From DASXTS01 sp036505275 (GTDB lineage Bacteria > Actinomycetota > Actinomycetes > Mycobacteriales > Pseudonocardiaceae), in NCBI GenBank assembly GCA_036505275.1, contig DASXTS010000194.1, positions 1 to 18,591 of the forward strand: a stretch of DNA of 18,591 nt, in the 5' to 3' direction. The notes below the pieces were generated by a model, which saw only the letters and a program-made list of their open reading frames with translations, did not search any database and was not told where the DNA came from. Below are positions 5,550 to 13,259 of this stretch, in pieces; within the stretch, counting starts at the first letter, position 1; each line of letters opens with the position of its first letter. The translations under genes were made by a program, and so were the position numbers.

Positions 5550-6333
5550 CGCGCACTGCCACGTCTGGCCCGACCACATCGCCCCTCGGATCCTGGCCAC
5601 CCGGCCAGCCGGGCTGGACCCACTCGGCGACGGCACCATCGACGGCCTGCGCCGGATGATGGACGCGGCCGGCATCGATCGGGCGATGTGCCTGGGCATC
5701 GCCGCCGTGCCCCAGCACGTGGCCCGCACGAACGAGTTCATCGGCTCGGTCGACCGGGCCCGCTTCGTGCCGTTCGGCACCGTCCACCCGGACCTGTCCG
5801 ACGAGGAGAACCTGCGCCATCTGCGGGACAACGGCATCCCCGGGGTGAAGCTGCACCCGCTGTTCCAGGAGCTGTCCCTGGGCGACCCGCGGGTGGTGGA
5901 CCTGGTCGAGGCGCTGGCCAGTGCGGGCATCGTGGTCATCACCCATGCCGGCGCCGGCGCCGACCCGGTGTCCAACGACCGCGGCGCGCCGCAGCACGTG
6001 CGGGCCCTGGTGGACAAGCTGCCGCAGCTGCGGCTGATCGCCTGCCACTACGGTGGCTACCACCGGCTGGACGAGGCCGAGGACCTGGTCGTCGGCTCGG
6101 GCGCGTACCTGGAGACGTCCTGGCCGCCGACGCTGACCGAGCTCGACGCCGAACGGGTCCGCGCGATCATCGCCCGGCACGGCGCGGACCGCGTCGTCTT
6201 CGGGTCGGACTGGCCGATGACCGATCCGGCCGCGGAGATCGCCGGGATCAGGGCTCTCGGGCTGCCGGCCGCCGACGAGGCGGCGATCCTCGGCGGCAAC
6301 CTGGCCGCCCTGCTCGGCCTGACGGCGGACTGA
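5539..6333 (+). CDS. Amidohydrolase family protein (PF04909-type TIM-barrel metal enzyme)
   Basis: 264 residues with the full metal-site signature of the amidohydrolase_2 family: HxH near the N-terminus (H6 and H8 in DAHCHVW), KLHP (104-107), H136 (ITHAGAG), H170 (CHYGG) and the barrel-end GSDWP Asp (D224). Members are zinc or manganese enzymes that hydrolyse lactones, amides or related bonds, or decarboxylate (ACMSD/gamma-resorcylate type). Which applies here cannot be decided. Its place between acyl-CoA dehydrogenases and a thiolase suggests ring opening of a lactone-like intermediate or a decarboxylation in the same pathway. The start at 5539 reads MIVDAHCH, and its spacing to the HxH motif is normal. 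The final codons fall in an 11-bp tandem repeat, so the C-terminus may be variable. Confidence 0.9.
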   Translation: MIVDAHCHVWPDHIAPRILATRPAGLDPLGDGTIDGLRRMMDAAGIDRAMCLGIAAVPQHVARTNEFIGSVDRARFVPFGTVHPDLSDEENLRHLRDNGIPGVKLHPLFQELSLGDPRVVDLVEALASAGIVVITHAGAGADPVSNDRGAPQHVRALVDKLPQLRLIACHYGGYHRLDEAEDLVVGSGAYLETSWPPTLTELDAERVRAIIARHGADRVVFGSDWPMTDPAAEIAGIRALGLPAADEAAILGGNLAALLGLTAD

Positions 6334-6351
6334 CGGCGGCTTGACGGCGCG
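6319..6351 (+). repeat. Three 11-bp tandem repeats across the amidohydrolase stop codon
   Basis: CTGACGGCGGA (6319-6329), CTGACGGCGGC (6330-6340) and TTGACGGCGCG (6341-6351) follow one another. The stop codon of the amidohydrolase lies in the second unit. The third unit provides a TTG in frame with the downstream thiolase. The array ends about 10 bases before the thiolase ribosome-binding site. Confidence 0.88.
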
Positions 6352-6376
6352 TTCTGACCTGAGGAGCGATCCAGCC

Positions 6377-7525
6377 ATGCCAGAGGCCTACGTCGTGGCC
6401 GCCGTCCGGACCCCCGTCGGTAGGCGCGGCGGCGGGTTGGCCCAGGTGCATCCCGCCGACCTCGGCGCGCATGCCGTGGCAGCCCTGCTGGACCGGGCCG
6501 GCGTCGACGGCGGCGAGGTCGACGACGTGATCTTCGGCTGCGTCGGCCAGGTCGGTGCCCAGGCGTCCAACATCGCCAGGACGGTGGCGCTGTCGGCCGG
6601 GCTGCCCGAGTCGGTGCCGGGCACCACGCTGGACCGGCAGTGCGGCTCGTCGCAGCAAGCGGTGCACTTCGCCGCGCAGGCGGTGATGTCCGGCACGCAG
6701 CACCTCGTTGTCGCCGGTGGGGTCGAGGTGATGAGCCGGGTGCCGATCGGTTCGCCGACCAAGGTCGGCGTCGAGGCGGGCCTCGGCCACCCGCGGGCCG
6801 GCGAGGGCTGGCGCCGCCGCTATGGCGACCAGGAGATCAGCCAGTTCCGCGGCGCCGAGCTGATCGCACAGAAGTGGGGGCTGTCCCGGGCGCGGCTCGA
6901 GGAGTACGCGCTGCGGAGCCACCGGCGCGCCGCCGCCGCGGTGGACAGCGGGCTGTTCGACGAGGAGATCGCCCCGGTTGCCGGGGTCTCGCGCGATGAG
7001 GGCCCGCGGCGGGATACCTCGCTCGAGCGGCTCGCGACGCTCGCACCGCTGTCCGACGGCGGGGTGCTGACCGCCGGCGTGGCCAGCCAGATCTCCGACG
7101 GCGCCGCGGCGCTGCTGGTCGCCTCGGAGGCCGCGGTCCGCCGGCTCGGGCTCACCCCGATGGCCAGGGTGCGGGCCATGACGGTGGTCGGCAGCGATCC
7201 GGTGCTCATGCTCACCGGGCCCATCCCGGCGACGGCGCGCATCCTGCGCGACACCGGCCTGGCTCTGGACGAGATCGACGTCTACGAGGTCAACGAGGCG
7301 TTCTCCCCGGTGCCGCTGGCCTGGCAGGCCGAGACCGGGGCCGATCCGGCGCGGACCAACCCCCTGGGCGGCGCGATCGCGCTCGGCCACCCGCTCGGCG
7401 CCACCGGCGCCCGCCTGATGACCACCATGCTGCACCACATGCGGCGCAACGGGCTGCGGCTCGGGCTGCAGACCATGTGCCAGGGCGGCGGCATGGCCAA
7501 CGCGACCCTGCTCGAGCGGGTGTGA
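6377..7525 (+). CDS. Thiolase (acetyl-CoA C-acyltransferase)
   Basis: A 382-residue thiolase with all catalytic elements: nucleophilic C89 in DRQCGSSQQAVHFAA, the NEAF motif, H338 in GGAIALGHPLGATG and the second cysteine C368 in CQGGGMANA. The N-terminal AYVVAAVRTPVGRRGG is typical of degradative beta-ketothiolases. It would cleave a 3-ketoacyl-CoA with CoA to release acetyl- or propionyl-CoA. The DRQCGSSQQA context resembles the mycobacterial thiolases used on steroid-like or bulky substrates more than short-chain synthetic ones, which is only a family-level hint. ATG 6377 was chosen because GAGGAG lies at 6361-6366; an in-frame TTG at 6341 sits in the tandem repeat and lacks such a site. 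Its stop overlaps the MFS gene's GTG. Confidence 0.95.
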   Translation: MPEAYVVAAVRTPVGRRGGGLAQVHPADLGAHAVAALLDRAGVDGGEVDDVIFGCVGQVGAQASNIARTVALSAGLPESVPGTTLDRQCGSSQQAVHFAAQAVMSGTQHLVVAGGVEVMSRVPIGSPTKVGVEAGLGHPRAGEGWRRRYGDQEISQFRGAELIAQKWGLSRARLEEYALRSHRRAAAAVDSGLFDEEIAPVAGVSRDEGPRRDTSLERLATLAPLSDGGVLTAGVASQISDGAAALLVASEAAVRRLGLTPMARVRAMTVVGSDPVLMLTGPIPATARILRDTGLALDEIDVYEVNEAFSPVPLAWQAETGADPARTNPLGGAIALGHPLGATGARLMTTMLHHMRRNGLRLGLQTMCQGGGMANATLLERV

Positions 7526-9102
7526 CCGCAACCGAAGCCGGAGCGACGGCCCAGTCGACGGCCCAGGTGACAACTGAGCCGACAGCGAGCCCGCCCTGGC
7601 TCGTCACCGTGCTCACCCTGGACGCGCTGTGCGGCGCGACCGTCTCCGGGTTCGGCACCCCGCTGATCCCCGAGGTGGCGCGCACCCACGGCATCTCGCT
7701 GGAGGCGGCCACCTGGGTGCTCACCGTCACCCTGGTCGTCGGTGCGGTGACCATCCCGGTGGTCAGCCGCCTCGGCGACAGCGGGCGCCGCCGGTTGGTG
7801 CTGGTGGCGACGCTGGGCGGCATCGTCTGCGGGTCGGTGCTTGCCGCGGCATGGCACACACTGCCGGGGCTGCTGGCCGGCCGAGCCTGCCAGGGGCTCG
7901 GCTACGCGCTGGTGCCGCTGACCATCAGTCTTGCCCGCCAGCACCTGGCCGGCGAGCGGCTGCGCCGCACGCTGGCCCTGATCTCGGTGAGCCTTGCCGC
8001 CGGAGCCGGCCTGGCCAACCCGCTGATCGGCCTGTTCGTCCGGTACCTGGACTACCGGGCCGGTTTCGCGTTCGGCGCCCTGGTCACCGCGGTCGCCGTG
8101 GTGTGCACGCTACGGGTACTGCCGAAGGCCCGCGCCCAGGCGCAGCCGCTGGGTGTCGACGTCGCTGGCGCGGTGCTGCTCGGCCTCGGCCTCGCCTGCG
8201 GGCTGCTGGCGGTCAGCCGGGGTGTGAGCTGGGGCTGGACCTCGGCGCCGGTGCTGCTGCTCGGCGCGACGGCCGCGGTGCTGCTCGGCTGGTGGCTGCG
8301 GGTCGAATGGCAACACGACCGGCCGCTGGTCGATCTGCGGCTGGCGTCCAGCCCGGCGCTGCTCGGGGTGAACCTGACGGCCTTCTGCACGGGCGTCGCC
8401 GTGTTCGGCGGGATGTCGCTGGTCTACCGGGTCATCCAGGCGCCGGCAGCCCACCACGGCCTGGGACAGTCGCTGCTGGTGGCCGGGCTGCTCCTGCTGC
8501 CGATGTCGGTCGGCAGCCTGCTGGCCCCACCGCTGGCCCGCGCGGCCGCGCACCGGTTCGGGGTCCGCCTGGTGCTGCCGCTGGGGTCGGTGACGGTCGC
8601 TGCCAGCTACGCCGTGTTCGCGCTGGCCCACCACCGCGGGTGGCAGATCCTGGTCGTCACGTTCCTGGCCGGCGTTGGCATCGGGATCGCCTACTCGATC
8701 ATGCCGGCGATCATCGTGGCCAGGACGCCGGCGGAGCGGACGTCGAGCGCGACCGGGCTGAACACGGTGCTGCGGATCACCGGCGGCGCGATCGGCGCCG
8801 CGGTCATCGCGTCGGTGCAGGCCGCCAGGACACCAGCCGGCACGGCGTTCCCGCTGGAGGCGGGATACGTGGCCGCCGCGCTCGTGTCGGTGGCACTGTG
8901 CGCGGTGGCCGCGTTGGTCAGCGTGCTGTTCGTGCGCAACGCCGCGGCGGACGAGGACCTGCGGGTCGAGGATCCGGACGTTTCACTGCTGATGCGGGAG
9001 GCGGTCACCGACGCCACCGGCGCGCCGCCGGCGTACGGCGGGTCCGGGCCGGCCGCCGGTTCGGATGGCAAGCTGGGCAGGCGAGAACGGCCAGGACGGT
9101 AG
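7522..9102 (+). CDS. MFS transporter, DHA2-type with 14 predicted TM segments
   Basis: 526 residues from the GTG that overlaps the thiolase stop (GTGTGA). After a hydrophilic, Thr/Ala-rich N-terminal tail of about 25 residues come fourteen hydrophobic stretches. The loop between TM2 and TM3 carries SRLGDSGRRR, a variant of the MFS motif A, and TM5 has the Gly/Pro-rich LAAGAGLANPLIGLF motif C typical of drug:H+ antiporter-like exporters. The tail after TM14 is about 60 residues, acidic then Gly-rich. The 14-TM layout fits the DHA2 group of proton-coupled exporters. In this operon it may move the growth substrate or an inhibitory intermediate across the membrane. No ribosome-binding site is evident, so translation probably depends on coupling to the thiolase. 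Confidence 0.9.
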   Translation: MTATEAGATAQSTAQVTTEPTASPPWLVTVLTLDALCGATVSGFGTPLIPEVARTHGISLEAATWVLTVTLVVGAVTIPVVSRLGDSGRRRLVLVATLGGIVCGSVLAAAWHTLPGLLAGRACQGLGYALVPLTISLARQHLAGERLRRTLALISVSLAAGAGLANPLIGLFVRYLDYRAGFAFGALVTAVAVVCTLRVLPKARAQAQPLGVDVAGAVLLGLGLACGLLAVSRGVSWGWTSAPVLLLGATAAVLLGWWLRVEWQHDRPLVDLRLASSPALLGVNLTAFCTGVAVFGGMSLVYRVIQAPAAHHGLGQSLLVAGLLLLPMSVGSLLAPPLARAAAHRFGVRLVLPLGSVTVAASYAVFALAHHRGWQILVVTFLAGVGIGIAYSIMPAIIVARTPAERTSSATGLNTVLRITGGAIGAAVIASVQAARTPAGTAFPLEAGYVAAALVSVALCAVAALVSVLFVRNAAADEDLRVEDPDVSLLMREAVTDATGAPPAYGGSGPAAGSDGKLGRRERPGR

Positions 9103-9111
9103 CCCGGCTCC

Positions 9112-9128
9112 ATGATAATGCTTATACT
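9112..9128 (+). promoter_or_regulatory. Probable operator/-10 region upstream of the ferredoxin gene
   Basis: ATGATAATGCTTATAC (9112-9127) contains a small dyad, ATAA-TGC-TTAT, and a good -10 box TATACT (9123-9128). It lies in the 71-bp gap after the MFS gene. Thirteen of its sixteen bases are identical to the minus-strand reading of 12204-12189 in the SnoaL/LLM promoter region, differing only in the three central bases. No convincing -35 is seen, as expected for an activated or weak promoter. Confidence 0.5.
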
Positions 9129-9173
9129 GGATTGGCTGGACGCCAGCCCGCCGGGCCGGAGGGAGAGAAGCAC

Positions 9174-9365
9174 ATGCGTGTCAAGGTCGACCTGAACGTC
9201 TGCCAGGGTCACGGTGTCTGCCACATGAGCGCCCCGGACGTCTTCGAGCTCTCGGAGGAAGACGGTCACTCGATCGTGATGGTGGATCCGGTGCCGCCGC
9301 ACCTCGAGGCGGCCGCCCAGCTCGGCGTGGACAGCTGCCCCGAACGCGCGATCAGCGCCGACTAG
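9174..9365 (+). CDS. Small [3Fe-4S]-type ferredoxin
   Basis: A 63-residue soluble electron carrier starting at ATG 9174 behind a GGAGGGAGAG ribosome-binding site. Cluster ligands are C10 and C16 (CQGHGVC) and C55 (CPERAI). The position that is the second Cys of a 4Fe-4S motif is H13, so a three-cysteine [3Fe-4S] or His-modified cluster is expected. The surrounding signature, CxGHGxC, then APDVFELSEEDG and later SCPERAI, is that of the ferredoxins that feed actinobacterial cytochromes P450. The next gene encodes the matching reductase, 16 bases downstream. No P450 or other terminal oxygenase is present in the window, so its electron acceptor must lie elsewhere. Confidence 0.93.
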   Translation: MRVKVDLNVCQGHGVCHMSAPDVFELSEEDGHSIVMVDPVPPHLEAAAQLGVDSCPERAISAD

Positions 9366-9381
9366 GGCGGGGTCGCCGCGA

Positions 9382-10563
9382 ATGCGGATCGTCGTCGTCG
9401 GCGCGTCCCTGGCCGGCGTGCGCACGGTGCAGGCGCTGCGCCGCCTCGGCTCGACCGCCCGGATCACGCTGGTCGACGCGCGGCCCGAGGTGGCCTGCGA
9501 CCGGCCGCCGCTGTCCAAGGCCTTCCTGGCCGACCCGGCCACTCCGGCGCGGCCGGTGGCCACCCGCGAGCAGTTGGAGCAACTCGATGTCGAGCTGCTG
9601 CTGGGTTGGCCCGCCGCGCGGCTGGACGCGCCGAACCGGTCGCTGGAACTGCGGGACGGCACCGTGCTGCGGTACGACGCGCTGGTGGCGGCCACCGGAT
9701 CGAACCCGCGTACCACGCCCGCGCTGCGGCCGGGCCCCGGGGTGCACGTGCTGCGCACCGGCGAGCACGCGACGCAGCTGCGCGACCGGCTCGCCGAGGG
9801 CACCCGGCTGGTGATCGTGGGCGGTGGCTTCATCGGCGCCGAGGTCGCCTGGACCGCGCGCGGCCTCGGCTGCCGGGTGACGGTCGTCGAGCCGCTGCCG
9901 TCGTTGATGATGCGCGGGCTCGGGCCCGTCCTGGGCGAGGTGCTGTCCCGCCGGCACGCCCGCAGCGGCGCCGACCTGCGGCTCGGCGTGGGGGTCAAGG
10001 CGATCGACGGCGGCCAGGTGCACCTCAGCGACGGCTGTGCGGTGCCGGCCGACGAGGTGCTGCTCGCGTTGGGCACCACACCGGAGGTGGGCTGGCTGGA
10101 GGGCGCCGGCCTGCGCCTGGACAACGGGCTGATCTGCGACGAGCACCTGGCCGCCGTGGGCGCGCCGGGTGTGTATGCCGCGGGCGATCTGGCGCGCTGG
10201 TGGCACCCGCGCTACGCCGAACACGTGCGGGTCGAGCACTGGACCAACGCAGTCGAGCAGGCACCGGTGGTGGCCGCCAACCTGACCGGCACGCCGACCA
10301 GCTACGACGCCATGCCGTACGTCTGGTCCGACCAACTCGGGGGGCGACTGCAGATCATCGGTCGGGTGCGCCCGCACGACGAGATCCGGTTCGTGTACGG
10401 CGGACCGGACGAGGAGCGGTTCGTCGCGATCACCGGCGGCGACGGGGTGCTGCAGTCCGTCGTCGGCTTCGGCGCCGTCCGCGAGCTGATGCCCTACCGC
10501 AAGCTGCTGGTCGAGGGCGGCAGCTGGGCGGCCGCCCTGGACCTGGCCAGGACCGCCGCCTAG
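9382..10563 (+). CDS. NAD(P)H:ferredoxin reductase (FAD-dependent pyridine nucleotide-disulphide fold)
   Basis: 393 residues with two Rossmann sites: VVGASLAG (5-12) for FAD and VIVGGGFIGAE (144-154) for NAD(P)H, plus the second FAD motif GVYAAGDLARW (near 263-273) and the early DRPPLSK typical of oxygenase-coupled reductases of the putidaredoxin-reductase class. E169 in VVEPLPS after the second Rossmann motif suggests NADH preference. It would transfer electrons from NAD(P)H to the preceding ferredoxin. The C-terminal part (about 310-393) matches the ferredoxin-reductase C-terminal domain in length. The start ATG 9382 lacks a strong ribosome-binding site. The gene converges on the alpha/beta hydrolase gene with only 7 bases between stops, and no terminator hairpin is seen there. 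Confidence 0.93.
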   Translation: MRIVVVGASLAGVRTVQALRRLGSTARITLVDARPEVACDRPPLSKAFLADPATPARPVATREQLEQLDVELLLGWPAARLDAPNRSLELRDGTVLRYDALVAATGSNPRTTPALRPGPGVHVLRTGEHATQLRDRLAEGTRLVIVGGGFIGAEVAWTARGLGCRVTVVEPLPSLMMRGLGPVLGEVLSRRHARSGADLRLGVGVKAIDGGQVHLSDGCAVPADEVLLALGTTPEVGWLEGAGLRLDNGLICDEHLAAVGAPGVYAAGDLARWWHPRYAEHVRVEHWTNAVEQAPVVAANLTGTPTSYDAMPYVWSDQLGGRLQIIGRVRPHDEIRFVYGGPDEERFVAITGGDGVLQSVVGFGAVRELMPYRKLLVEGGSWAAALDLARTAA

Positions 10564-10570
10564 CAGTGCC

Positions 10571-11443
10571 TCACGACCCAGGGGCGCGATCCGCCGTCCG
10601 TCTCAGGACGTCGGCGATGGCCGGCCACAGCGGTGGCGGCAGGTCGTGGCCCATGCCCTTGACCAGCCAGAGCTTTGCGTCGGGAATCGCCCTGGCGGTG
10701 GCGATCCCGCCCGAGCAGTGGATGAGCGGGTCGGCCGCCCCGTGGATCACCTCGGCGGGAACACGGAGACGACGCAACGATCTTGTGCGATCCGGTGCCG
10801 ACATCGCGGCGGCAAGCTGCCGCCGCGTTCCGGCCGGGTTGACGCCGCGATCGAACGTACGCCCCGCGCGGGCGGCGATCCTCGCCTCGTCGAACGGAAA
10901 ACCCGGGGAACCGATGGCCCTGGATATCCGCAGCATGGCGGCGACGTACGAGTCGCGATCGTTCGGGACGCGCTCGGTGAGAAGCCGCACCACGCTGAGC
11001 CGCCCATAGCCGACCCGCCGGCTGCCCGTCGACGACATCATCGATACGAGCGAGCGGACCCGCTCGGGACGATCGATGGCAAGTGCCTGACCGATCATCC
11101 CGCCCAGCGAGACGCCGGCGACGTGCGCCGACGGTATCCCGAGGTGATCGAGCAGGCCGGCCGCATCGTCGGCCATCTCGGCAAGGGTGTACGGCCCGGG
11201 CAACCGAAGGAGGGCACGAGCCGGGCTGCCTCGACCGGTCATCCGTTGGGACCGACCGCAGTCCCGGTTGTCGTAGCGGATCACGAAGAAGCCGCGGTTC
11301 ACCAGCAGTGCGCAGAACTCGTCCTCCCACCAGATCAGCGGTGCGCCGAGTCCCATGATCAGTAGAAGCGGTTCGGCGGCCGGGTCGCCGATCGTGTCGT
11401 AACAGATGTCGATCCCGTTGATCAGGGCGATCTGCTCCGTCAT
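10571..11443 (-). CDS. Alpha/beta fold hydrolase
   Basis: 290 residues from ATG 11443, with the catalytic triad S112 (GVSLGGM), D238 (HGAADPLIH) and H266 (GMGHDLPP). The oxyanion region is IMGLGAP (29-35), followed by the strand FFVIRYDNRDCGRS common in ester, epoxide or C-C bond hydrolases. A small soluble esterase or meta-cleavage-type C-C hydrolase would fit a catabolic cluster; the substrate is unknown. The upstream in-frame extension to 11503 is Arg-rich and was rejected in favour of MTEQIALINGIDICYD. The ATG overlaps, as ATGA, the stop of a leftover reading frame (11440-11580). Codons are less GC-biased than in neighbours (several CTT, CTA, CGA, ATA), so this gene may have a separate origin. 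Confidence 0.92.
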   Translation of the reverse strand: MTEQIALINGIDICYDTIGDPAAEPLLLIMGLGAPLIWWEDEFCALLVNRGFFVIRYDNRDCGRSQRMTGRGSPARALLRLPGPYTLAEMADDAAGLLDHLGIPSAHVAGVSLGGMIGQALAIDRPERVRSLVSMMSSTGSRRVGYGRLSVVRLLTERVPNDRDSYVAAMLRISRAIGSPGFPFDEARIAARAGRTFDRGVNPAGTRRQLAAAMSAPDRTRSLRRLRVPAEVIHGAADPLIHCSGGIATARAIPDAKLWLVKGMGHDLPPPLWPAIADVLRRTADRAPGS

Positions 11444-11580
11444 GCCCCCGCCCAGACTCGCGCGGCGATGTCGACGTACCCGCCGAGCGCATCGTCGAGA
11501 CACCCGATGAGATTCCAGATGCCCGGCACGATCTCACGGCACGCGATGGCGGGCCCAGCCGGCACGTTGATCAGGGGCGT
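11440..11580 (-). pseudogene. 3' remnant of an unidentified gene
   Basis: The 138 bases between the SnoaL-like stop and the hydrolase start are open in a minus-strand frame with GC-rich third positions, ending ...GGYVDIAARVWAGA and a TGA that overlaps the hydrolase ATG. The 45 codons include the stretch REIVPGIWNLIGCLDDALGG. No start codon with a ribosome-binding site exists. The frame runs out of phase into the SnoaL-like gene. The overlap with the hydrolase suggests this was once a complete gene coupled to it, whose 5' part was lost when the SnoaL-like gene was joined. I do not recognise the family. Confidence 0.4.
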
Positions 11581-12149
11581 CAGCCCAGGTAGTCCTTGAG
11601 CCAGTCCGGGGTCGAGCCGGTCAGCACCTCGGGCCAGTCCGCCGGCCGGCGGTCGCCGTAGGCGCGCACCCGGTTCGGGTCGCCCAGAGCGTCGGCGTAA
11701 TCGCGCACGTCCACGTAGTACATGTAGGACATCAGCCGGTCGGCGAACCGCCAGCCGGTGGGCGTGCGCCGGTAGCTGTCCTTGTAGCGCAGGGCCACCA
11801 CCATCGGCTTGCCGTCGCGGATCACCTCGGCGTGCGACGCCAGCAGCCCGGTCGCCACGTCCGGGTCGGTGTCGTCGAGGCGGATCACGTGCCCGTGGCT
11901 GACGTGGTTGGTCGGGCCGAGAGCGTCGAAGCGTCCCTGGTAGGTCTTGACGATCTCGTCGATGCCGGTCGCGGCGAACACCCCGTCCTGCGAACGCAGC
12001 GTCGCGTCCTCGCAGAAGATCCGGCGGATGCCGTCGATGTCGCGCTCGTCCATGACGAAGCCGTAGAGCACGGCCAGGTCGGCGATCGCGGCGCGGTCCT
12101 CCAAGCGGGCGATGCGCCGCTGCAGTGTGGTGGCATCGGTGTCGGTCAT
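11580..12149 (-). CDS. SnoaL-like / NTF2-fold protein
   Basis: 189 residues with the cone-shaped NTF2/SnoaL_4 pattern: an N-terminal helix pair (RIARLEDRAAIADLAVLYGFVMDERD), then IFCEDATLR, GIDEIVKTYQGRFDALG, and the strand run NHVSHGHVIRLD (81-92), ATGLLASHAEVI, MVVALRYKDSYRRTPTGWRF. Conserved H82 and H86 would sit in the pocket as in scytalone-dehydratase and bile-acid-dehydratase-like members. Proteins of this fold act as dehydratases, isomerases or cyclases, or as ring-hydroxylating dioxygenase small subunits; here an isomerase or dehydratase in catabolism is likely. ATG 12149 is preceded by AGGAGG. It is transcribed divergently from the LLM oxidoreductase, sharing a 102-bp region with an operator-like dyad. 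The C-terminal 40 residues (Asp/Pro/Trp-rich) exceed the core fold. Confidence 0.88.
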   Translation of the reverse strand: MTDTDATTLQRRIARLEDRAAIADLAVLYGFVMDERDIDGIRRIFCEDATLRSQDGVFAATGIDEIVKTYQGRFDALGPTNHVSHGHVIRLDDTDPDVATGLLASHAEVIRDGKPMVVALRYKDSYRRTPTGWRFADRLMSYMYYVDVRDYADALGDPNRVRAYGDRRPADWPEVLTGSTPDWLKDYLG

Positions 12150-12188
12150 GGGGTGGCCTCCTGTCGTCGGCGGATTGGCTCCGCTGTG

Positions 12189-12204
12189 GTATAACGCTTA
12201 TCAT
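12189..12204 (-). promoter_or_regulatory. Operator-like dyad between divergent SnoaL and LLM genes
   Basis: The minus strand reads ATGATAAGCGTTATAC (12204-12189), identical to 9112-9127 outside the three central bases. It contains ATAA-CGC-TTAT. The minus-strand -10 TATGAT (12205-12200) with a TTGCCG (12229-12224) 18 bases upstream could serve the SnoaL-like gene; TATAAC (12190-12195) could serve the LLM gene. One bound protein could therefore control both directions. Confidence 0.5.
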
Positions 12205-12251
12205 AAATATCAGAAATAGCCTGCGGCAATAACGACCTCTGAGGAGGACCG

Positions 12252-13259
12252 GTGGACTTCGGCGTCCTGCTCACCTCGGTCTACAACGCCGGCACCGACG
12301 CGCGGCAGCAGCGCCGCGAGCACGAGGAGCTGGTCGCCACCGCCGAGCAGCTCGGGTTCGGGCTGATGGTGGCCGGGCAGCACTTCCTGGGCGCCGAACT
12401 GCGCTACTTCCAGCCCGTTCCATGGCTCACCCACATGGCGGCGCGCGCGCCCAGCCTGCGGACCGCGACCGGGATCGTGCTGCTCTCCATGGTCAACCCG
12501 GTGGACATGGCCGAGCAGATCGCCACGCTCGACGTGCTCACCGACGGCAAGGCCGTGTTCGGCGTGGGGCTCGGCTACAGCGCGCACGAGTTCGCCGCGT
12601 TCGGCGTGCAACCGGGCACCCGAGTGGCCCGGTTCGAGGAGTCGCTGGCCCTGATTCGGCGGCTGTGGAGTGGCGACGTGGTCGACTTCCGCGGCCGGTT
12701 CTTCCAGGTCGAGGGCGGGCAGCCGGCGGTGCGGCCGCTGCAGCCGGGCGGGCCGCCGGTGTGGATCGGTGGCCAGGCGGCCGCCGCGGTGCGGCGCGCG
12801 GCTCGGCTCGGCGACGCCTGGTACGCACCGCCGTTTCCGACCCACACCGAGCTGGCAGCGCTGCGCAAGCTGTTCCTGGAGACCCGCGAGGCCAACGGCC
12901 TGCCCACCACCGGCGACTTCCCGGTGCGCCGCGAGCTGCTCATCGCGGCGACCCGCGAGGCGGCCGTGCAGGCCGCGCTGACCCGCTACCGCGCCCGGTA
13001 CGAGACCTACCGCAAGTGGGGCCTGTCGGGGGAGAACACCCCGGTGGCCTCCGGCGGCGAGCAACTGCGCGAGGAGATCGAGGAGCGCTTCATCCTCGGG
13101 CGACCCCAGGAGTGCGCGGCCGCGCTGCGGCGGCTGGCCGACGAGTGCGGAATGACGCACTTCATCTTCAAACCGCACTGGCCGGGGCTGGCGCACCGCG
13201 AGGCCATGCGGCAGCTGGAGCTGTTCGGCACCGAGGTGCTGCCGGCCCTCGCCCGATGA
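12252..13259 (+). CDS. LLM class (luciferase-like) flavin/F420-dependent oxidoreductase
   Basis: 335 residues, a TIM-barrel bacterial-luciferase-family enzyme. It starts at GTG 12252, just after GAGGAGG (12241-12247). Motifs are the N-terminal DFGVLLTSVYNAG strand, the helix EELVATAEQLGFGLMVAGQHF, VNPVDMAEQIATLDVLTDGK (81-100), FGVGLGYSAHEFAAFGV, and WIGGQAAAAVRRAARLGDAWY. Members use FMNH2 from a partner reductase or reduced F420 to oxygenate or reduce substrates. The host group makes F420, but the cofactor cannot be assigned from sequence alone, and no flavin reductase gene is nearby. It overlaps the CynX-type transporter gene by ATGA. As the first gene of its transcript, with an operator-like site just upstream, it may perform an initial oxidation or Baeyer-Villiger-like step. 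Confidence 0.92.
   Translation: MDFGVLLTSVYNAGTDARQQRREHEELVATAEQLGFGLMVAGQHFLGAELRYFQPVPWLTHMAARAPSLRTATGIVLLSMVNPVDMAEQIATLDVLTDGKAVFGVGLGYSAHEFAAFGVQPGTRVARFEESLALIRRLWSGDVVDFRGRFFQVEGGQPAVRPLQPGGPPVWIGGQAAAAVRRAARLGDAWYAPPFPTHTELAALRKLFLETREANGLPTTGDFPVRRELLIAATREAAVQAALTRYRARYETYRKWGLSGENTPVASGGEQLREEIEERFILGRPQECAAALRRLADECGMTHFIFKPHWPGLAHREAMRQLELFGTEVLPALAR

Noticed and set aside
10560..10575. Terminator between the convergent ferredoxin reductase and hydrolase genes
   Set aside because: Only 7 bases separate the stops and no stem-loop or T-tract was found.
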